A DNA stretch of 64,000 bases. Origin: Oceanobacillus jordanicus. Its GTDB lineage: Bacteria; Bacillota; Bacilli; Bacillales; Amphibacillaceae. The translations under genes and the position numbers were made by a program. The notes under the pieces are model-generated. The model worked only from the letters and a program-made list of their open reading frames with translations, did not search any database and was not told where the DNA came from. Each line of letters opens with the position of its first letter. The first letter of the stretch is position 1. Positions 1 through 7,739 of this stretch are shown piece by piece. Location: assembly GCF_022095695.1 (NCBI RefSeq), contig NZ_JAIFZM010000003.1, forward strand, positions 62,001-126,000, given 5' to 3'.

Positions 1-161
1 AGCTTCGACTGTGCCATATCGAAAGCATCGGTTAAGTCGCAAACACAACTGGATTCATCTGGTGATTCAGCCAGCAATTGAAGCAATTCTAACCGCTTCG
101 TATCAGCTAAAGCTTTAAAGATCGCTTGATAATCCCTTAGCTTAAGATCTTTCGTTTCCAT
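1..161 (-). CDS. ArsR-family metalloregulatory repressor (3' part outside window)
   Basis: Only the first 53 codons are in the window; the gene runs off the left edge. The visible N-terminus carries the start of a winged-helix DNA-binding domain (KALADTKRLELLQLL) followed by a CVCDL motif, the metal or metalloid thiolate site typical of ArsR/CadC-type sensors. Proteins of this family repress their own operon and release DNA when the ligand binds. The ATG at 159-161 has a good ribosome binding site (AAGGAG) about 8 nt upstream. Two 16-nt palindromic operators lie just upstream of the gene, consistent with autoregulation. The ligand (arsenite, cadmium or other) cannot be decided from the visible part. 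Confidence 0.85.
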   Translation of the reverse strand, partial: METKDLKLRDYQAIFKALADTKRLELLQLLAESPDESSCVCDLTDAFDMAQSK

Positions 162-177
162 GTTCTCAACTCCTTAC

Positions 178-226
178 ATCAAATTATTTTGATTTATATT
201 CATATCATATATCAAAATAATTTGAT
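178..226 (-). promoter_or_regulatory. paired ArsR-type operators upstream of the arsR-like gene
   Basis: ATCAAATTATTTTGAT (178-193) and ATCAAAATAATTTGAT (211-226) are exact reverse complements of each other, 17 nt apart. Each is itself a near-perfect dyad with ATCAA...TTGAT arms, the layout of known ArsR/SmtB sites. They lie 17 to 65 nt upstream of the ArsR start codon and would cover its promoter. Confidence 0.7.
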
Positions 227-267
227 TTAAAAGTGATATGCTTCCCTTTATAAAGATCGAAAAATGG

Positions 268-295
268 CAAAAAAAGAAGCCTCCTTTAAGAGGCC
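268..295 (-). terminator. intrinsic terminator after the Cys/His-rich small protein
   Basis: On the minus strand a GCCTC/GAGGC stem with a TTAAAG loop is followed by TTCTTTTTTT. It lies 15 nt past the stop codon of the small gene at 310-492. Confidence 0.6.
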
Positions 296-309
296 AAGAA
301 ATTAATATT

Positions 310-492
310 TTAGTAGTGTCTATTACAAAAACTATGATACTTTTTCTTTTGGCAAGAACAAATAGCTGTGCTGTGAAACCATGGATGATCATAATAACTA
401 TTTCTTAGAAAGTTGTCATCATTATTTCCTTGCTTTTTGTGACACCCACATTCATGACTCTGATGCTTTTGACAGGAACTGCAACTACTCAT
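310..492 (-). CDS. small Cys/His-rich hypothetical protein, 60 aa
   Basis: I do not recognise this protein. It contains eight cysteines, several in CxxC or CxC spacing (SSCSSC, CGC, CSC), and many histidines. That composition suggests metal binding or a cross-linked spore-surface protein, but this is inference. The start is supported by a strong ribosome binding site (GAAGGGAGG) 8 nt upstream, and an intrinsic terminator follows. A CATATAGTG sequence resembling a sigma-K -10 element lies about 30 nt upstream of the start, but no matching -35 is visible, so sporulation control is only a possibility. Confidence 0.6.
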   Translation of the reverse strand: MSSCSSCQKHQSHECGCHKKQGNNDDNFLRNSYYDHPWFHSTAICSCQKKKYHSFCNRHY

Positions 493-702
493 AATAAATC
501 ACCCTCCCTTCTTTCTAACACTATATGAAAATAGATAGAAAAAGATTGGACAGGTCTCATAGTTAATAATACATTTTGACACCTACTAAACCATTATTAA
601 TTGAAGCTTTAAAAACAAACTATTGTTTCACGGCAACAGCCATTCCAGACATATAAACTTCGAATACAATACCTTATAAATAGTAAGGGAGAGAAATTTA
701 TT

Positions 703-852
703 ATGTGGAGAAAAGTAGACAAACGAAGACTTATAAATCAGGATAAGCATGCTTCAAAAGCTAACAGGAATATTGATTCCGAAATTGAAAACTATGTAGA
801 GAATGAAAATGACAACAAGTCAAAAGACAAAAAAGAAAATGATAAAAAATAG
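703..852 (+). CDS. small charged hypothetical protein, 49 aa
   Basis: A 49-codon reading frame starts at ATG 703 with a good Shine-Dalgarno (AAGGGAGAG) 8 nt upstream and ends just before an intrinsic terminator at 874-910. The protein is very hydrophilic: MWRKVDKRRLIN at the N-terminus, then a tail rich in Asp, Glu, Asn and Lys (ENDNKSKDKKENDKK). No domain is recognised. Gene-like signals at both ends make it likely to be real. A small sporulation or stress peptide is plausible but unproven. Confidence 0.55.
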   Translation: MWRKVDKRRLINQDKHASKANRNIDSEIENYVENENDNKSKDKKENDKK

Positions 853-873
853 AACCCTCGTTAACAAACTTTA

Positions 874-910
874 AGCCCACACATTCTCGAGTGAGGGCTT
901 TTTATTTTTA
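874..910 (+). terminator. intrinsic terminator after the 49-aa gene
   Basis: AGCCC and GGGCT arms, with an inner CAC/GTG pairing, are followed by TTTTATTTTTA. It lies 21 nt downstream of the stop codon at 852. Confidence 0.65.
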
Positions 911-914
911 ATAA

Positions 915-1142
915 GCTATTATTGCACTGATAAACTATTTATTTGAAACTGTAAAAGTTCACCGTATTCAAGCGAGTCTAGATGCACGGAATATAGCCTC
1001 AGAAAAATTATGTAAAAGGGTGGGAATGAGAAAAGAAGCTCACTTTATAAAAGACTTTTGGAATAAAGATGAGTGGACCGATAGTATTGTATTTGGAGTG
1101 CTAAAATCTGACTATGTAAAACTCAATTCGAGTTATACATAG
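915..1142 (+). pseudogene. remnant of a GNAT (RimJ-type) acetyltransferase
   Basis: Reading GCT at 915 through TAG at 1142 gives 75 codons that match the C-terminal half of RimJ/RimL-type N-acetyltransferases: VHRIQASLDARNIAS, KLCKRVGMRKEA, and a W-x-D/E-W-T-D-S ending. There is no start codon or ribosome binding site. A stop codon (TAA) lies immediately upstream in frame, and the N-terminal acetyl-CoA-binding part is missing. The fragment abuts the terminator of the preceding gene, so a deletion probably removed the 5' half. Full-length family members are about 170-190 residues. Confidence 0.75.
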
Positions 1143-1174
1143 AGAGTGAGATAATTTATAAATCCTCACTCTCT
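1141..1174. terminator. 10-bp stem-loop between the GNAT remnant and the DnaA-domain gene
   Basis: AGAGAGTGAG (1141-1150) and CTCACTCTCT (1165-1174) form a perfect 10-bp stem with a 14-nt loop. It overlaps the last codons of the minus-strand gene at 1156-1626 and the stop of the GNAT remnant. There is no U-tract on either side, so terminator function is uncertain. Confidence 0.4.
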
Positions 1175-1626
1175 GTTGTAACAATTATCTCTAAATCTTG
1201 CCCTATCACCTCAATCAACGTTGTAGCGATAAGGTTTAGATATTGACTCTTTATCCAATCCCGCTGAAATATATTTACACAGTAAATGGTGAGTGTTTTT
1301 TCTGAAAAGCTCGCTTTGGTGTGGGCAAACCAAACCTCAAAGGAATCAGAGGAGATATTACTAGATATCAATTCTAATATTTTTCCCCATCTATGAGCAT
1401 CTTCCATTTTATTTTCTTCAGTATTGTCAGATGTAGGAGAAACTAAGATGGTAAGGCCTGCTTCACCATAATCCCACATTTTCACCCATGGATACGTCCC
1501 TTCAGGTAAAATAAAGGTTCTTTCTTCTAATGGATTTATTGGTTTATTATCAGCAGTAGTATGAGAAAAGGTAGTAGCATGTATTTTTACTAATCTATTC
1601 GTATCGTTAAAATACTTAAACTTCAC
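1156..1626 (-). CDS. protein with a C-terminal DnaA domain-I-like module
   Basis: 156 aa, starting at GTG 1626 with AGGAGGAG about 6 nt upstream. The first ~65 residues form a beta-rich unknown region (HATTFSHTT, EGTYPWVKMWDYGEAG). From about residue 80 the sequence matches the DnaA N-terminal domain (domain I): WGKILELISSNISSDSFEVW, then LTIYCVNIFQRDWIKSQYLN, the W-x(n)-F-x-W-L...RDWL-x-x-Y pattern of DnaA proteins. No AAA+ or DNA-binding domain follows. In DnaA this domain mediates self-association and binding to helicase and regulators, so the protein may interact with DnaA or DnaB-type partners. That is inference. Domain assignment is by eye. Confidence 0.65.
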   Translation of the reverse strand: MKFKYFNDTNRLVKIHATTFSHTTADNKPINPLEERTFILPEGTYPWVKMWDYGEAGLTILVSPTSDNTEENKMEDAHRWGKILELISSNISSDSFEVWFAHTKASFSEKTLTIYCVNIFQRDWIKSQYLNLIATTLIEVIGQDLEIIVTTESEDL

Positions 1627-1673
1627 TATCTATCTCCTCCTACTTCATTTGTTTAATATGTATTTTTATATAG

Positions 1674-1706
1674 AAAAAACGTTAATCTTGGATTAACGTT
1701 TTTTTC
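1674..1706. terminator. bidirectional terminator downstream of tRNA-Val
   Basis: AAAAAACGTTAATC, a TTG loop, then GATTAACGTTTTTTT: a near-perfect stem flanked by A-run and T-run, able to act on both strands. It lies just past the 3' end of the minus-strand tRNA gene. Confidence 0.75.
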
Positions 1707-1712
1707 AAGTAG

Positions 1713-1785
1713 TGATTCCGATTGGGCTCGAACCAACGACCTCTACCCTGTCAAGGTAGCGCTCTCCCAGCTGAGCTACGGAATC
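1713..1785 (-). tRNA. tRNA-Val (anticodon GAC)
   Basis: On the minus strand GATTCCG (1785-1779) pairs with CGGAATC to form the acceptor stem, followed by discriminator A at 1713. The D arm contains GCTCAGCTGGGAGAGC. The anticodon stem CTACC/GGTAG closes the loop TTGACAG, which reads anticodon GAC (Val). The T arm has GGTTCGAGCC. CCA is not encoded; the sequence continues CTACTT. An intrinsic terminator follows at 1674-1706. Confidence 0.95.
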
Positions 1786-1989
1786 GTGTATTTGCAGTAA
1801 ATCTACTATATAAAATATCTTTCTATCTGTCAATACTAAGCATAGCGCAGCATGATAGTTTTCGTGCAACCCAATCTAGCCCAATATTTTATGCTTTTTC
1901 TAAATAAGAGTTCTGATACATAGAGGACTTCCCTGCCTTCACCCAGAATGGTAATAATATGCCAATTATAAAATGAAGGAGTACTATAT

Positions 1990-2628
1990 ATGTCAAATAA
2001 CAAGAAAGAATCTTTTAAAGAAATAAATGTCGAACGATTAAATATTGTAGATCCTGCTGGCAAGGTCAAAATGTCGCTTTTCAACCAAGATAACATTCCA
2101 CCAGTTCTTATGGATGGAGAAGATATTCTCCCCGGGCACAGACAAAAAGATCCTATCTCAGGCATAATGTTTTATAATCAAAATGAAGATGAGTGTGGTG
2201 GACTTATCTATGGAAATGGTAAGGATGAGAATGATAATGAAACGGTTTCTGCCTCTCTAACCTTTGATCAATTTAAACAAGATCAGGTAGTACAAATGAG
2301 GTATGTCGAAGAGAATGAAGAACGACATTATGGTTTTTCTATTTTTGACCGCTCTTCTACTCCACTCCCTGAACTAATTAAGGAATATGAAAATATTCAA
2401 ACGGGGGATAACAATACAGATGATCAGCAAGAAAAGTTGGCGGAATTATTTAAGGGTAATGCTGAGCGGGCTTTTATGGGAAAAAATAAAAATGGAGATG
2501 TTACCGTACATTTAAATGACAAAAGTGGAAAGCAACGTATTCGTATGGTGATTGATGAACATGATGTGCCAAAGTTAGAATTCTTGGATGCACAAGGAGA
2601 GGTGACTTACAAACTCCCGCCTGAATAA
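1990..2628 (+). CDS. conserved hypothetical protein, 212 aa
   Basis: I cannot assign a function. The protein is soluble and acidic, with no signal peptide or membrane segment. Its N-terminus (INVERLNIVDPAGKVKMSLF) and the blocks GIMFYNQNEDECGGLIYG and SLTFDQFKQDQVVQMRY resemble a widespread bacterial family of predicted beta-rich hypothetical proteins that begin with VERINIVEPDG-like sequences. The C-terminal part repeats the theme (GKQRIRMVIDEHDVPKLEFL). Ribosome binding site GAAGGAG is about 8 nt upstream of the ATG. The gene stands alone between tRNA-Val and the coat genes. Confidence 0.7.
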   Translation: MSNNKKESFKEINVERLNIVDPAGKVKMSLFNQDNIPPVLMDGEDILPGHRQKDPISGIMFYNQNEDECGGLIYGNGKDENDNETVSASLTFDQFKQDQVVQMRYVEENEERHYGFSIFDRSSTPLPELIKEYENIQTGDNNTDDQQEKLAELFKGNAERAFMGKNKNGDVTVHLNDKSGKQRIRMVIDEHDVPKLEFLDAQGEVTYKLPPE

Positions 2629-2637
2629 TGAAAAACA

Positions 2638-2658
2638 GGACAGCATCCCCTGCTGTCC
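2638..2658 (-). terminator. intrinsic terminator of the CotF-like pair
   Basis: GGACAGC/GCTGTCC stem. On the minus strand it is followed by TGTTTTTC, placing it 15 nt after the stop codon at 2673. Confidence 0.65.
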
Positions 2659-2672
2659 CGCTCCCTTCCCTA

Positions 2673-2924
2673 CTATTGTTGGGTGAGTTGGCTTTTGATT
2701 TGCTGTACGACTTGAGGATTTGCTGGTGCTGCTGGTTGGTAGTACCCTTTTTGACTTGCGTAATTATATAGATTGCGTTGGCGCTGCTCGTCCTGATTAC
2801 GTAATTGAATTAGTGTTTGGCGCAATTGTTCATTGTCTGATTCACTAATATACCCTGCATAGCCTGTAAGACTAGCATTTAATCCTGCCAAATAATCATT
2901 TACGATATCTTTTTCTGAAAGCAT
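2673..2924 (-). CDS. CotF-like spore coat protein, 83 aa
   Basis: The sequence MLSEKDIVNDYLAGLNAS followed by NASLTGYAGYISES and LRQTLIQLRNQDE matches the C-terminal half of the Coat F (CotF) family. These are alpha-helical proteins of the spore coat, and small two-gene versions occur next to each other in Bacillaceae. The tail is Gln/Pro/Ala-rich (YYQPAAPANPQ). It follows a second CotF-like gene by 13 nt on the same strand, so the two are co-transcribed and may form one functional unit. Ribosome binding site AGGGAGG precedes the ATG. Confidence 0.75.
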   Translation of the reverse strand: MLSEKDIVNDYLAGLNASLTGYAGYISESDNEQLRQTLIQLRNQDEQRQRNLYNYASQKGYYQPAAPANPQVVQQIKSQLTQQ

Positions 2925-2937
2925 GTAAAATTCCTCC

Positions 2938-3126
2938 CTATCCTAAAAATGTCATTAGCTTTTGCTGTGCTGCTTTTGCATCCTGTGCATCTTGTTGCAA
3001 GATGGAAACTAGCTGTGGGTCCGTACAATTTTGTGCATAAGCTTCAAGCTTATTTGCGATCATGCCATGCCCACCGATTATGTGACGCAGATTTTCCAAT
3101 TCGAGTTCTGTTAATTGGTTATTCAT
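2938..3126 (-). CDS. CotF-like spore coat protein, 62 aa
   Basis: MNNQLTELELENLRHIIGGH and the following LEAYAQNCTDPQLVSILQQD match the N-terminal helical part of CotF-family coat proteins. The ATG at 3126 is chosen because GAAAGGGG lies about 9 nt upstream; a longer frame from 3156 would place the Shine-Dalgarno inside the gene. It is upstream of, and probably co-transcribed with, the 83-aa CotF-like gene. Together the two resemble one CotF protein split in two. No good sigma-K promoter was found upstream. Confidence 0.7.
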   Translation of the reverse strand: MNNQLTELELENLRHIIGGHGMIANKLEAYAQNCTDPQLVSILQQDAQDAKAAQQKLMTFLG

Positions 3127-3314
3127 TGTGATTGCCCCTTTCTTGGAAATACACATCTATCTTTCCCAGCGTTGAAAAGCCTATGCATAAAAAGTCCCTC
3201 TCTTGAGTTGTTCATTTTTATTTCGAAACACGAATTAAATGAGTGGATAAAAACATACTTTCCTATTATAATAGGAAGAATATTGGATTATTTAATGACA
3301 GGTGGAGAGTCAAC

Positions 3315-5045
3315 ATGAGAACAGTCTTTTCTTTTATTAAACCGTATAAGCTGGCAGCCGTTGCAGCGTTATTGCTAATGCTTATAGAATTGGCTGCTGA
3401 ATTGCTGCTACCGCTATTTTTAGGAAAAATGATTAATGACGGGGTGGTTAACCAGGATATCGATAATATTGTGATGTGGGGCAGTATTATGATCGGTCTA
3501 TCCTTAATCGGCTTTGTTAGCGGTATTATTAACTCCTTCTATTCCTCCCATGTCAGTTGGGGATTTGCCCATGACATAAGGGAAAGGTTATTTGCTAAAA
3601 TACAGGAATTTTCTTTTGCTAATTTAAACAAGTACCCCACTTCTGGACTTGTCACCCGATTTACAAATGATGTGCGTCAGGTACAGAATACGGTGTTTAT
3701 GATTTTACGCATTATTTCAAAAGCACCACTGATTGTCATTGGGGGTGTGACACTGGCATTTATCGTGGATGCCAAGTTATCCCTTGTTTTCCTTGTTACG
3801 GTTCCGCTACTAATTGGATTTATTTTATGGATACTGAAGATTGCGAGTGGTCTTTTCGATAAAGTACAGAAAAGCGTAGACAAAGTAAACCGGGTCATGC
3901 AAGAAAATTTAGCTGGCATGCGGTTAATCAAGGCATTTTTTCGGAGAAAACATGAAGAAGAACGTTTCACTACGGCAAACAAAGAACTTGCTGATCGTAC
4001 TCGTTTTACTTTCCGATTTGTGGAGTCATCCATGCCGGTATTGTTATTTGTAATGAATTTAAGCCTCATATTCATTATTTGGTTTGGAAACGCTCAGGCC
4101 ATTGCTGGAGATACTTCTGTCGGAAATGTCGTGGCAATTGTTAACTACGCACTCCGTGTTTCTATGGCCATTTCCATGTTTACCTTTATTATCATGGCAT
4201 TTTCTAGGATGAAGGCATCTGCTGAACGTCTAAGTGAGGTATTAAATTTGGAAGTGGATTTAAAGGATTCCGATACGGTAAACCATGGTGTCCATGTAAG
4301 TAAAGGCTCTGTAGCATTTCAGGATGTCTCCTTTGCATACCCTGATACGGAAGAAACAGTTGTAAAACAAATGACATTTGAAGTTTCTGCAGGGGAGAAA
4401 CTCGCTGTTATTGGTTCCACAGGATCAGGGAAAACCTCTTTATTCCAGCTCATCCCAAGGCTTTATGACCCAACAGGCGGGACCGTCCTTGTGGATGACA
4501 AGCAGCTTACCGATTATTCGCTTGATGAACTGCGCGGTAGCATTGGGTATGTGCCGCAAAGTCCACTTCTATTTACTGGTTCGGTGAAAGATAACATTGC
4601 TTGGGGAAAAGATCAGGCTACGACCGAAGAAATCGTGCAGGCAGCAAAGGATGCTCAAATTCATGACACTATCCTTGATCTGGATAATCAGTATGAGACC
4701 CGCGTTGGGCAAAAGGGTGTCAATCTTTCAGGTGGACAGAAGCAACGGATTTCCATTGCGCGTGCATTGATTCGCAAACCAAAAATTTTAATGCTTGATG
4801 ACAGTACAAGTGCCCTAGATTTAGCAACAGAATCTCGTTTACTTGATGCAATCGATACGTACCAATGCACCATGCTAATCATTACCCAAAAGATTTCTAC
4901 TGCTATGCGTGCTGATCGTATTTTGTTAATGGACGAAGGCAAGTTGCTTGCTACTGGAAAACATAAAGAACTGCTCGCAACCTCTGAACTATATCAAAAA
5001 ATTGTGGAATCCCAGTTTGGAAAGGAGTACGCATATGCGAAATAA
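3315..5045 (+). CDS. yfiB: ABC exporter half-transporter, YfiB-like (degenerate ATP site subunit)
   Basis: 577 aa: an N-terminal six-helix ABC exporter membrane domain, then a nucleotide-binding domain. Walker A GSTGSGKT is near residue 366 and signature LSGGQ near 470. Walker B ends in LMLDDS, so the catalytic Glu is Asp, and the H-loop His is replaced by Gln (IITQK, near 523). These changes mark the degenerate half of heterodimeric exporters such as TM287/288 and BmrCD. The start (MRTVFSFIKPYK) has GGTGGAG 8 nt upstream. The next gene overlaps by 11 nt and supplies the partner. Closest recalled relative is B. subtilis YfiB/YfiC; substrate unknown (multidrug or lipid-like export). Confidence 0.85.
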   Translation: MRTVFSFIKPYKLAAVAALLLMLIELAAELLLPLFLGKMINDGVVNQDIDNIVMWGSIMIGLSLIGFVSGIINSFYSSHVSWGFAHDIRERLFAKIQEFSFANLNKYPTSGLVTRFTNDVRQVQNTVFMILRIISKAPLIVIGGVTLAFIVDAKLSLVFLVTVPLLIGFILWILKIASGLFDKVQKSVDKVNRVMQENLAGMRLIKAFFRRKHEEERFTTANKELADRTRFTFRFVESSMPVLLFVMNLSLIFIIWFGNAQAIAGDTSVGNVVAIVNYALRVSMAISMFTFIIMAFSRMKASAERLSEVLNLEVDLKDSDTVNHGVHVSKGSVAFQDVSFAYPDTEETVVKQMTFEVSAGEKLAVIGSTGSGKTSLFQLIPRLYDPTGGTVLVDDKQLTDYSLDELRGSIGYVPQSPLLFTGSVKDNIAWGKDQATTEEIVQAAKDAQIHDTILDLDNQYETRVGQKGVNLSGGQKQRISIARALIRKPKILMLDDSTSALDLATESRLLDAIDTYQCTMLIITQKISTAMRADRILLMDEGKLLATGKHKELLATSELYQKIVESQFGKEYAYAK

Positions 5046-6855
5046 TTCATTAAAGCAGCCTTTTCAATATGAAAAAATTCCTGTTGATACGATAAAGGAA
5101 GATAAAGCACGGAAAGCGAAGGATGCGCGCGGGACGCTTAAACGGATATGGTCTTACCTCGCCAGAGAAAAATTCAAGCTTTTCCTAGTGATATTAATGG
5201 TTGTGGCCAGTTCTGGCCTCAGCCTACTTGGCCCTTATATGATTGGAATGGCAGTTGACGACTTTATTGTCACAAAAGAAAGTGCAGGACTTGCCACTTT
5301 GCTAATCTGGCTCGTTGTTATATTCCTGTTCCACTCCTTATCCATTTTTCTACAAAACTTTTGGATGGTAGATATCGCACAGAACACCGTTTATTCGTTG
5401 CGTTCCGATTTATTTTATCAATTTCATCGCCTGCCAATTTCGTATTTTGATAAAAGGCAGCATGGCGAATTAATGAGTCGTGTTACCAATGATATTGATA
5501 ATGTGAACAATACCCTGAACCAGTCGGTCATCCAGATTTTTTCCAGTGTATTGACCCTATTTGGAACCGTTGGCGTAATGCTTTATTTAAGCCCATTATT
5601 AACGTTCGTGACCATGTCGATTATCCCTGCCATGTTTTTCAGCATTCGCTGGATTACAAGAAGAACAGGGCCGCTCTATAAATTACAACAAAAAAATCTA
5701 GGTGAAGTGAATGGCTATGTGGAGGAAATCGTTTCGGGTCAGCATATTGTAAAAAGCTTCTCTCAAGAAGAACGCGTCATCAGAGAATTTGAAGAGCGCA
5801 ATCAGAAACTAAATCATTCTGGATTTTGGGCATTAACCATTGCCGGCTTTATTCCAAAGGTAATGAATTCACTTAATGCCTTGAGCATGGCTCTTATTGC
5901 CCTTGTTGGAGGAATACTTGCAATCAATGGGCTTATAACCGTTGGGATCATCGTTATTTTCACAGAATATGCAAGGCAGTTTACCCGGCCTTTAAATGAA
6001 CTATCCAATCAGTTTAATATTCTGCTATCCGCCATCGCTGGAGCAGAACGAGTATTTCAAGTTATAGACGAAAAACAAGAGGAAAGTGATGAAAAAAGTG
6101 CAATAAAGCTATCAGAGACGGAAGGAAAAATTGTGTTTGATCATGTTTCTTTCGGTTACGAAGACAGTAAAATTCTAAACGATATTAGCTTTGAAGCTGC
6201 ACCTGGTGAAACAGTTGCCCTCGTTGGGCATACCGGCGCTGGTAAGACGACTATCGTCAATTTAATTTCCCGCTTCTATAATTATGATGAAGGTGAAATT
6301 CGGCTTGACGGAAATGCATTAAAAGATATTCAGCGCTCTAGTCTACGCCAGCATATGGGCTTTGTCTTACAAGATTCCTTCCTCTTCCATGCTACCATTA
6401 GGGAAAACATCCGCTATGGTCGCCTTGAAGCAACGGATGAGGAAGTAGTGCAAGCCGCAAAAGATGCGAATGCACATGAGTTCATTGAGAAATTGCCTGA
6501 TGGCTATGATACGATGCTCGACCAGGTGGGTAGTGGAATTAGCCAAGGACAAAAACAATTACTCACCATCGCCCGAGCATTGCTGGCAGAACCATCCATT
6601 CTGATATTGGATGAAGCGACAAGTAATATCGACACCATTACAGAATTAAAGATACAAGAGGCCCTTAAACGATTGATGGAAGGCAGAACGAGCTTTGTTA
6701 TTGCCCACCGCTTGAATACTATTCAGGAAGCAGATAAGATCATAATGCTGGAACACGGGGAAATTCTCGAACAAGGCAGCCATGAATCTTTACTTGAACT
6801 TGAAGGAAGTTATTACAATCTTTATAAAGGCCAGTTACTCGAGAAGGCAAACTGA
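5035..6855 (+). CDS. yfiC: ABC exporter half-transporter, YfiC-like (partner subunit)
   Basis: 606 aa: a basic N-terminal tail (~40 residues), six-helix exporter membrane domain and nucleotide-binding domain. Walker A GHTGAGKT is near residue 397, Walker B LILDEATS near 524 with the catalytic Glu intact, and H-loop His in VIAHRL near 557. The signature is ISQGQ rather than LSGGQ. In a heterodimer this signature pairs with the other subunit's Walker sites, so both defects fall in the same composite ATP site, leaving one consensus site. ATG 5035 overlaps the upstream gene by 11 nt and has AAAGGAG upstream. Confidence 0.85.
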   Translation: MRNNSLKQPFQYEKIPVDTIKEDKARKAKDARGTLKRIWSYLAREKFKLFLVILMVVASSGLSLLGPYMIGMAVDDFIVTKESAGLATLLIWLVVIFLFHSLSIFLQNFWMVDIAQNTVYSLRSDLFYQFHRLPISYFDKRQHGELMSRVTNDIDNVNNTLNQSVIQIFSSVLTLFGTVGVMLYLSPLLTFVTMSIIPAMFFSIRWITRRTGPLYKLQQKNLGEVNGYVEEIVSGQHIVKSFSQEERVIREFEERNQKLNHSGFWALTIAGFIPKVMNSLNALSMALIALVGGILAINGLITVGIIVIFTEYARQFTRPLNELSNQFNILLSAIAGAERVFQVIDEKQEESDEKSAIKLSETEGKIVFDHVSFGYEDSKILNDISFEAAPGETVALVGHTGAGKTTIVNLISRFYNYDEGEIRLDGNALKDIQRSSLRQHMGFVLQDSFLFHATIRENIRYGRLEATDEEVVQAAKDANAHEFIEKLPDGYDTMLDQVGSGISQGQKQLLTIARALLAEPSILILDEATSNIDTITELKIQEALKRLMEGRTSFVIAHRLNTIQEADKIIMLEHGEILEQGSHESLLELEGSYYNLYKGQLLEKAN

Positions 6856-6979
6856 ACCTTTTATAATACGAACCCATTGGTTTACAATAAGAAATACTAG
6901 GGAATCAGAAACCGAAATGCTCGAGTATGACTTCCTTAAAGAGAAAAGTATCCGACTTTTAAATATTGGGGGGTTCAAA

Positions 6980-7705
6980 TTGGGAAGAAAAGGCTCCATG
7001 ACAGAAAAGCAAATCGAAAGTAGCTATTTAAATGAAACGATGATTTTAAAACTCTATCAGCCAGAATCATTCTCACCATTATACAAATATAATATCTGTA
7101 TCATGCAGGATGGAAATGATTATTACCAAATGGGGCGGATTGCTACCCTTAGTGATCGTCTTCATGCTTCTCATGAAATAAGTAATACCATCTTTGTCGG
7201 AATCCATTACAAAGACAAATATGATCGCAGAGAAAAATATCATCCAAATGGAGAACAGAACAAGGCATATTTTAAATTTTTGGTACATGAAGTCGTTCCT
7301 CTGCTAGATGACTTGCTCCCGACTTACCATATGGGTCAATCACGAGCACTTATAGGAGATTCATTAGCAGGTACACTTGCCCTCATGACCGCATTAAAAT
7401 ATCCACATACATTTGGCAAAGTCGTTATGCAGTCACCCTATGTAGATGAAACGGTCTTGCAGGCAGTTGAGGAAGCCACATCCATTCATGGGATTGATGT
7501 CTATCATACGATTGGTACAGCGGAAACGGCAGTTGATACAACAGATGGGCAAACCCTTGACTTTATTGAACCGAATCGAAAGTTACATGAGCTATTAACT
7601 GCAAAAGGACTTAGCTATGTGTATCATGAGCTAGAAGATGGAGAGCATACTTGGAAATACTGGCAACAGGATATGAAACGTTTACTTACTACTATGTTCG
7701 CATAA
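6980..7705 (+). CDS. yjcH: alpha/beta-hydrolase esterase, YjcH family
   Basis: 241 aa with an esterase-D/enterochelin-esterase fold: N-terminal beta part (YKYNICIMQDGNDYYQMGRI), nucleophile elbow GDSLAG (Ser near residue 129) and a C-terminal catalytic His in DGEHTWKYW (near 223). B. subtilis YjcH has the same layout and the same neighbours (yjcG, yjcF). The TTG at 6980 is preferred because GGGGGG lies 6 nt upstream. An ATG twelve nucleotides or more further in lacks such a site. Substrate unknown. Its own promoter was not identified; it may read through from the ABC genes 124 nt upstream. Confidence 0.8.
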   Translation: MGRKGSMTEKQIESSYLNETMILKLYQPESFSPLYKYNICIMQDGNDYYQMGRIATLSDRLHASHEISNTIFVGIHYKDKYDRREKYHPNGEQNKAYFKFLVHEVVPLLDDLLPTYHMGQSRALIGDSLAGTLALMTALKYPHTFGKVVMQSPYVDETVLQAVEEATSIHGIDVYHTIGTAETAVDTTDGQTLDFIEPNRKLHELLTAKGLSYVYHELEDGEHTWKYWQQDMKRLLTTMFA

Positions 7706-7739
7706 CCTTAAACGATTTTGCTGAAAAATATAAAAATAA

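Noticed and set aside
5814-6008. Antisense frames within the ABC transporter, catalase, trpS and other large genes
   Set aside because: They run opposite strong coding sequences, lack ribosome binding sites and recur only as shadows.
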